A DNA stretch of 64,000 nucleotides from NCBI RefSeq assembly GCF_037893185.1, contig NZ_CP140772.1:7494001-7558000 (forward strand), in the 5' to 3' direction. Both the position numbers and the translations under genes were made by a program. Numbering within the stretch: position 1 is the stretch's first letter; the number at the start of each line of letters is the position of its first letter. Origin of the DNA: Chitinophaga sp. 180180018-3 (lineage in GTDB: Bacteria > Bacteroidota > Bacteroidia > Chitinophagales > Chitinophagaceae). The notes beneath the pieces are model-generated. The model had not been told where the DNA came from, made no database searches, and saw only the letters and a program-made list of their open reading frames with translations. Shown here in pieces: positions 59,409-64,000 of the stretch.

Positions 59409-60062
59409 CTAGATTTTAGCGACAACAGTAATACCGCCCTGTACTACCTGCTGTAATTGTACAGCTACTTCGGTGCCAATAGGCAGGTACAGGTCTACCC
59501 GGGAACCGAATTTGATGAAGCCCATCTCATCGTTCTGCGCCACTTCCATACCTGGTTTCAGGTAATTCACAATCCTGCGGGCCAGGGCTCCGGCAATCTG
59601 ACGTACAAGTATGTCGCCCTTATTGTTCCCGATCACAACAGAGTGCCTTTCGTTTTCTGTGGATGATTTAGGGTGCCAGGCCACCAGGTATTTACCGGCA
59701 TGGTATTGCGATAACTTCACGGTACCGCTGATAGGGTTGCGGTTTACGTGTACATTGGCAGGGCTCATAAATATAGATACCTGTAAACGTTTATCTTTAA
59801 AGTATTCAGGTTCATATACCTCCTCAATTACTACCACTTTACCATCGCAGGGAGAAATAACCAGGGAATCGCCTGTTGTATATTGCCGGGAAGGAATGCG
59901 GAAAAAGGATACGATGAACAGGAAGAAAGCCAGGGATATGACAGATACAGTCCAGCACACTGCAGGCGAACTTCCGAACCAATAAAATACTGCTCCGTTG
60001 ATTAACGCCAGTACCAGGAATACAAGGGAAATGGTAGCAAATCCTTCACGATGGATCTTCAT
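59409..60062 (-). CDS. psd: Phosphatidylserine decarboxylase
   Basis: This 217-residue protein has two N-terminal membrane helices (about 10-30 and 34-54) and the PSD domain: SPCDGKVVVIEEVYEPEYF, His105 in FMSPANVHVNRNPISG, and the self-cleavage site Gly186-Ser187 in FIKFGSRVDLYLP. The precursor is cut there to form the pyruvoyl group. It makes phosphatidylethanolamine from phosphatidylserine. The short form lacks the longer C-terminal part of E. coli Psd, as is usual for this branch. It follows cdsA. Confidence 0.9.
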   Translation of the reverse strand: MKIHREGFATISLVFLVLALINGAVFYWFGSSPAVCWTVSVISLAFFLFIVSFFRIPSRQYTTGDSLVISPCDGKVVVIEEVYEPEYFKDKRLQVSIFMSPANVHVNRNPISGTVKLSQYHAGKYLVAWHPKSSTENERHSVVIGNNKGDILVRQIAGALARRIVNYLKPGMEVAQNDEMGFIKFGSRVDLYLPIGTEVAVQLQQVVQGGITVVAKI

Positions 60063-60147
60063 TGTTTTCTTATTAGATTATTGATTTATGTGTTTAATCG
60101 TAGTGCGAAGTTAGTTTAATTCGATTTTTCGGAACAGGAAAGTTCTG

Positions 60148-61032
60148 TTAAGCCATCATAAAGAACTGTACATAGATCCAGGCGAAGGGAGCCGCCAGGA
60201 GCAGAGAATCGAACCGGTCGAGGAAACCGCCATGACCGGGCATGATCCGGCCTGAGTCTTTCACCCCGGCCATTCGTTTCAGCTTCGATTCTATCAGGTC
60301 GCCAATGGTGCCAAAAACGGCGGCAATCAGGGCCAGTACAATCCAATGTTGCAGGGCGAGATACTGTTTGCCCCAGAAATAGCCATATACAGCGGCGGCA
60401 GCCACAGCCAGTATCATTCCTCCCACCGTACCTTCGATGGTTTTCTTGGGCGAAATAGCCGGAGCAAAGGGCGTACGGCCAATCAGCGAGCCCACGATAT
60501 AGGCCATGGTATCGTTGATCCAGATGAAAATGATCAGCAGCAGCGGAATCAGCCAGCCCGGAGCCGTGCCTACATCCAGTACCGTATAATGTATATTGAT
60601 AGCATTCAGACGGATATGAATCAGCAGTCCGAATGGTACAGTTACATACAGCAGCCCGATGGCAGAATAGCCAAGATTCTTTAAAGAAAAGTCTTTACTC
60701 ATTAATACTTCTCCCAATGGCATTACCAGCAAAAAGATAACGGCCACCCACCAGCCAATGAAGCCTGTAGGCAGATGTGCTATTTGAAAGTTCTTACCGG
60801 TAAAAGTCAGCAGGATGGCTGCACCCGCAATGGTGGCTCCCCATTGGTGCCAGACAGGGATGTTGTTATAATCGGGATCGATATGACGCAACAGCCTAAA
60901 GTACTCCTGGAGGGCAAAACAGCCTATCAGGAAAAAAAGCAGGAAAAAACTAACATCCGTCCATAAGATACCGCCCAGCATCACTGCCACAAACACAAGC
61001 GCCGAAGCAGTGCGGGTGAAAAAAGTTTTCAT
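60148..61032 (-). CDS. cdsA: Phosphatidate cytidylyltransferase
   Basis: This 294-residue inner-membrane protein has about eight helices and the CdsA signature near its C-terminus: AISPKKTIEGTVGG and GTIGDLIESKLKRMAGVKD followed by PGHGGFLDRFDSLL. It makes CDP-diacylglycerol, the precursor of phosphatidylserine and then phosphatidylethanolamine. psd follows 85 bases downstream, so this is a phospholipid synthesis block; pssA is not in the window. The DUF2007 gene precedes it. Confidence 0.94.
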   Translation of the reverse strand: MKTFFTRTASALVFVAVMLGGILWTDVSFFLLFFLIGCFALQEYFRLLRHIDPDYNNIPVWHQWGATIAGAAILLTFTGKNFQIAHLPTGFIGWWVAVIFLLVMPLGEVLMSKDFSLKNLGYSAIGLLYVTVPFGLLIHIRLNAINIHYTVLDVGTAPGWLIPLLLIIFIWINDTMAYIVGSLIGRTPFAPAISPKKTIEGTVGGMILAVAAAAVYGYFWGKQYLALQHWIVLALIAAVFGTIGDLIESKLKRMAGVKDSGRIMPGHGGFLDRFDSLLLAAPFAWIYVQFFMMA

Positions 61033-61101
61033 TCTGTATTGATCTGTTAATGAATGCTACCCGCAAAAGTGGATAAAATAACCATGCGGAACAAGTGCTG
61101 T

Positions 61102-61347
61102 TTATTCCACATCCCCCGTCACATCGCCGGTTGGGTGGTTGTTATGATTGTGTATCAGGTCTTTGGCAGTTTGCTCATTCGACTGATGTACGTATAGTTC
61201 CGCCTGCCCCGGGAGGCCAATATTGTAGGAAGATGACTGCCTGTTCAACAGTACTGCTGTTACTCCGTTCTCCAGCAGCATGCCTTTCACTACTTCTGCC
61301 TCAAAGGGACTATTACTTGCAAAAACTTTAACCCAGTCTTTTTCCAT
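61102..61347 (-). CDS. DUF2007-like small signal-transducing protein
   Basis: The ATG at 61347 gives 81 residues; the frame extends eight codons to an earlier ATG, but the shorter start fits the family. The body EKDWVKVFASNSPFEAEVVKGMLLENGVTAVLLNRQ (in pieces) and LPGQAELYVHQSNEQTAKDLI match the DUF2007 domain, described as a putative signal-transducing fold. A His/Asp-rich tail follows. The role is unknown. It lies between the CPBP protein and cdsA on one strand. Confidence 0.8.
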   Translation of the reverse strand: MEKDWVKVFASNSPFEAEVVKGMLLENGVTAVLLNRQSSSYNIGLPGQAELYVHQSNEQTAKDLIHNHNNHPTGDVTGDVE

Positions 61348-61367
61348 ACCTATTAGCTTTAGAAGGA

Positions 61368-62315
61368 TCAAATCTCGTCATTATTCCCAATTTCGTCTAC
61401 TTTATCTGTTGCTGCTTCTACCGGGTCGATCATGGGCATTGGATCGGATTTCTTCCGTAACGCCCAAAACACACCAATAGTAACAGGGATCGCCAGGGCT
61501 ACGTAATACCATTCAACGGTTCCGTCTTTCGCCGGGTCTTCTTTCAGCATCCCATGTTGGAACAGGTATAACATCAATACCTGCATCCCGTTAACGAGGA
61601 TATGCGCATATATGGCCAGCCAGAGGTTTCCGCTGAAAACATAGATGGCGCCCAGCCCTATGCCCAGCAGCAGCCTGGGCATAAAGCCCAATATATCCCC
61701 ATGGATGGCGCTGAATATTACTGAAGCAATGAATACACCGATCCACACATTCCGGGTGGCCTTGATTAACAGGCGCTGTAATACGCCCCTGAAAAAGAAT
61801 TCTTCCGCAATGGCAGGAACAATGGCGATCAGCACCAGGTTAATGAGGAGGTCGGTGATGGTGGGCATCTTCAGAAAAACTTCCAGTAATTTCTCTGCCA
61901 GGGCGGCCGCATCTTTCACTGCATCCGGAACCGGCCAGGTTTTATTCCACTCCCCCAGAGGGCTGGCTATTATCAGGCATCCATATATTGCCACCAGCGC
62001 CAGCACTACCTGAATGCCTTTGGGGGCAGGTTTCAGCCCCAGGTAAGTCATGGGATAAGGTTGCCACAGGTAGGCAAAAAGCGCCGCTGGTACAAAGAAT
62101 GCTACAATAGAGTAAAAGAATTGTGTTATTTTCAGATAGCCGATGAAGTTAGGATTTACCAGTGCTCCATTTTGGAGGGCTTCCAGGCTTTGACCGGTGA
62201 TACCCGGGGTGATCAGCCCCAACGCGAACAGGTATATGGCAAAGAACCCAAAGAAGAAACCGAGGAAGGTAACGAACTGCATTAAAACGGGAGACTGTTT
62301 CAGATAACCGGTCAT
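61368..62315 (-). CDS. CPBP-family intramembrane metalloprotease-like protein
   Basis: This 315-residue inner-membrane protein has about eight helices and the CPBP motifs: motif 1 AIAEEFFFRGVLQRLL (EExxxR), motif 2 FSAIHGDILGFMPRL with the His, and motif 3 YAHILVNGMQ with His and Asn. CPBP proteins (CAAX-type) are proteases or processing enzymes; the substrate is not known. It is the first gene of the CPBP-DUF2007-cdsA-psd run on the minus strand. Confidence 0.87.
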   Translation of the reverse strand: MTGYLKQSPVLMQFVTFLGFFFGFFAIYLFALGLITPGITGQSLEALQNGALVNPNFIGYLKITQFFYSIVAFFVPAALFAYLWQPYPMTYLGLKPAPKGIQVVLALVAIYGCLIIASPLGEWNKTWPVPDAVKDAAALAEKLLEVFLKMPTITDLLINLVLIAIVPAIAEEFFFRGVLQRLLIKATRNVWIGVFIASVIFSAIHGDILGFMPRLLLGIGLGAIYVFSGNLWLAIYAHILVNGMQVLMLYLFQHGMLKEDPAKDGTVEWYYVALAIPVTIGVFWALRKKSDPMPMIDPVEAATDKVDEIGNNDEI

Positions 62316-62500
62316 AAGAAATTACTGTATTAAATTTGCGTAAATTTACACCGCGAAATTCAGTTTTTGCAGTTACTGACGGACCATCCGGACCGCTTGT
62401 AAATTTGACTGTCACTGCAAGGAAACCTGCTTGTAATAGAAATAGTATATAAAATATAAAAATAATAACTATAGCGAAAACCGCTGTGGCTATGTAAATT

Positions 62501-63568
62501 ATGGTGAAGATAGGAAATATTGAACTAGGAGAATTCCCTTTATTGCTGGCGCCCATGGAAGATGTGAGCGATCCGCCATTCCGTGCGGTATGTAAAGATA
62601 ATGGGGCTGACCTCATGTATACCGAGTTCATATCTTCGGAGGGGCTGATACGTGATGCCATAAAAAGCCGGAAGAAGCTGGATATTTTTGATTACGAACG
62701 GCCTGTTGGTATACAGATCTTTGGCGGGGATGAAGAGTCGCTTTCACTGGCCGCCCAGATTGTGGAAGCTACCAACCCGGATCTGCTGGATATTAATTTT
62801 GGCTGTCCGGTGAAGAAAGTGGCCTGTAAGGGAGCCGGTGCCGGTATATTGAAGGATATTCCCAAGATGGTAAAGCTTACGGCAGCTGTAGTAAAAGCCA
62901 CCAAACTGCCGGTGACCATTAAAACCCGCCTGGGTTGGGATGAGGAAACCAAGAATATCGAAGACGTGGCGGAAAGGCTGCAGGATGTGGGAATCAAAGC
63001 CCTCACCATTCACGGCCGTACCCGTACCCAAATGTATAAAGGAAGCGCCGACTGGACGCTGATCGGAAAAGTAAAGAATAATCCACGCATACAAATCCCT
63101 ATCTTTGGTAACGGTGACATATGTACGCCGGAGCAGGCAATAGCCGCCAGACAGAAATACGGGGTAGATGGCATTATGATCGGCCGCGCAGCTATCGGAT
63201 ATCCCTGGGTTTTCAGGGAAATAAAGCATTTTATGAAGACGGGCGAACATTTGCCTTTACCAACTGTTTTAGAAAGAGTGGAAGTTTGTAAAAAGCATCT
63301 TCACCAATCAGTTGCCTGGAAAGGGGAAGTAGTTGGTATACTGGAAATGCGCCGGCATTATACAAATTATCTCAAAGGTTTGCCGCATATAAAGGAATTC
63401 CGACAACAATTAGTAACTTTAAATACATTAGCAGAAATAGAGGACGTATTAGATGCGGTAGTACTGCAATACAAGGATCATATTTTCGAAAGAGCTGCTC
63501 CCCAGTTAGCCGCACAGGATTTTCTGCCGGCAGATAATGAAATGGCCGGCTGTAACGTTTACGGATAA
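62501..63568 (+). CDS. dusB: tRNA-dihydrouridine synthase B
   Basis: This 355-residue flavoenzyme has an N-terminal TIM barrel (FMN bound) with LLLAPMEDVSDPPFRAVCKD, the NFGCPVKKVACKGAGAGIL segment with catalytic Cys102, TIHGRTRTQMYKGSADW, and FGNGDICTPEQA. Then MIGRAAIGYPWVF and the C-terminal helical tRNA-binding part (HYTNYLKGLPHIKEFR). The layout fits DusB, which reduces U17 in tRNA in E. coli. It is divergent from the CPBP gene. Confidence 0.93.
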   Translation: MVKIGNIELGEFPLLLAPMEDVSDPPFRAVCKDNGADLMYTEFISSEGLIRDAIKSRKKLDIFDYERPVGIQIFGGDEESLSLAAQIVEATNPDLLDINFGCPVKKVACKGAGAGILKDIPKMVKLTAAVVKATKLPVTIKTRLGWDEETKNIEDVAERLQDVGIKALTIHGRTRTQMYKGSADWTLIGKVKNNPRIQIPIFGNGDICTPEQAIAARQKYGVDGIMIGRAAIGYPWVFREIKHFMKTGEHLPLPTVLERVEVCKKHLHQSVAWKGEVVGILEMRRHYTNYLKGLPHIKEFRQQLVTLNTLAEIEDVLDAVVLQYKDHIFERAAPQLAAQDFLPADNEMAGCNVYG

Positions 63569-63612
63569 ACGGATACACCCCAGGACGTAAAAAAAACAAA
63601 AATTACTTTCAC

Positions 63613-64000
63613 ATGACCACATTTAAAAATCTGAAAAATGAAGTCTGGAAAGACTTACAGATTAAAAACAAATCTGCCCTGCGTAAAAAATACGCTGTTT
63701 CTAACATGGGGAGAGTGATCAGTTATCATGAAAGTACAGAAGACGGCAAGTTACTCACGGGTTCTACCGTAGAAGGGTATACGGTATTGAACGTAAAACC
63801 GGCAGATACTTACCAATCACTCTACCTGCACAGGGAAGTGGCTAAACTCTTTAGTAAAAGGTCAGGGCGGTCGCATAAATATGTGATCCACCTCGACTAC
63901 GATAAAAAGAACAATAAAGCATCCAACCTTCAATGGGCAACGAAGGAGGAAATGGAAGAGCACCAGCAGAAAAGCCCGGCCAAGCTGGCCTATAAAGAAA
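63613..64000 (+). CDS. NUMOD4/HNH-like DNA-binding protein, 3' end outside window
   Basis: The ATG at 63613 opens a frame that runs to the last base (129 codons in the window). It has a NUMOD4-like start (NEVWKDLQIK, KYAVSNMGRVIS), then LHREVAKLF and IHLDYDKKNNKASNLQWATKEEMEEHQQ in pieces. The last stretch resembles the HNH segment of phage and intron endonucleases (NHIDGNKTNN, NLEW), with His, Asn and a late His kept, but the first usual NH is IH. It may be a domesticated DNA-binding protein or an endonuclease. No intron or phage genes are nearby. Confidence 0.65.
   Translation, partial: MTTFKNLKNEVWKDLQIKNKSALRKKYAVSNMGRVISYHESTEDGKLLTGSTVEGYTVLNVKPADTYQSLYLHREVAKLFSKRSGRSHKYVIHLDYDKKNNKASNLQWATKEEMEEHQQKSPAKLAYKE

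Noticed and set aside
60116..60346. Minus-strand 76-codon frame at the end of cdsA
   Set aside because: It overlaps the conserved CdsA signature in another frame and has no domain.
62149..62661. Minus-strand 170-codon frame across the dusB start
   Set aside because: It overlaps the real starts of dusB and the CPBP gene, and no motif is seen.
1..64000. tRNA and rRNA genes, transposases, prophage or plasmid modules
   Set aside because: No tRNA-like or rRNA-like sequence or mobile-element gene was seen; the last gene resembles homing endonucleases only in part.

Overview
The window reads as chromosomal DNA of a Bacteroidota bacterium, most likely from the Chitinophagaceae (Chitinophaga-like). 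The reasons are a GldH gliding lipoprotein, a GLPGLI protein paired with a large TonB-dependent-receptor-like outer-membrane protein, BatD/BatE, futalosine-pathway MqnC, a fused CcoN-CcoO cbb3 oxidase with a one-haem CcoP, LytS-type kinases, and many TAnnTTTG promoter boxes with few Shine-Dalgarno sequences. I see no tRNA, rRNA, CRISPR array, transposase or prophage gene. Taxonomy is inferred from gene content only.

Layout. 1-6.1 kb: the end of a PNGase F-type deglycosylase, nicotinamide riboside uptake and phosphorylation (PnuC plus a kinase-only NadR), MtgA, a YciO/TsaC protein, a C1B peptidase and an acetyltransferase. 6.2-14.1 kb: DNA polymerase I, an ArsC/Spx protein, a glycosyltransferase, a tiny lipoprotein, an arginase-fold protein with altered metal ligands, two LprI-like proteins and a methyltransferase. 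14.3-19.1 kb: an active/inactive M16 protease pair and two retropepsin-like proteins, one with PDZ. 19.3-24.8 kb: MqnC, a lipoprotein whose ribosome binding site is sequestered, an acetyltransferase, an amino-acid permease and a TIM-barrel protein. 24.9-31.8 kb: the outer-membrane protein/GLPGLI pair divergent from a histidine kinase/OmpR-type regulator pair, with paired direct repeats between them, then a LytS-type kinase. 31.8-36.6 kb: PheS, a 3-hydroxyacyl-CoA dehydrogenase, an SDR, a lipoprotein and an LpxD-like acyltransferase.

37.1-49.0 kb is a microaerobic respiration block on the minus strand: an Fnr-type regulator, a hemerythrin-like protein, CcoI, then cupin-CcoS-CcoNO-CcoQ-CcoP-CcoG-CcoH-SafE-HemN. 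Two promoters in this block carry an FNR-like box at exactly the same distance from the TAnnTTTG element, which ties the regulator to both operons.

49.0-64.0 kb: a pseudouridine synthase, YicC, GldH, an HK/RR pair, a LytS/LytTR pair, BatE/BatD, an SDR, a YjjG-like phosphatase, phospholipid synthesis (CdsA, Psd) with DUF2007 and CPBP proteins, DusB, and a NUMOD4/HNH-like gene cut by the window edge.

Three large palindromes of one apparent family lie between convergent genes (4.2, 24.8 and 59.1 kb). The only stretch over 300 bases without a recognised gene is 36556-37117. It holds a promoter, a single DnaA-box match, a micro-ORF with a terminator, and an inverted repeat.
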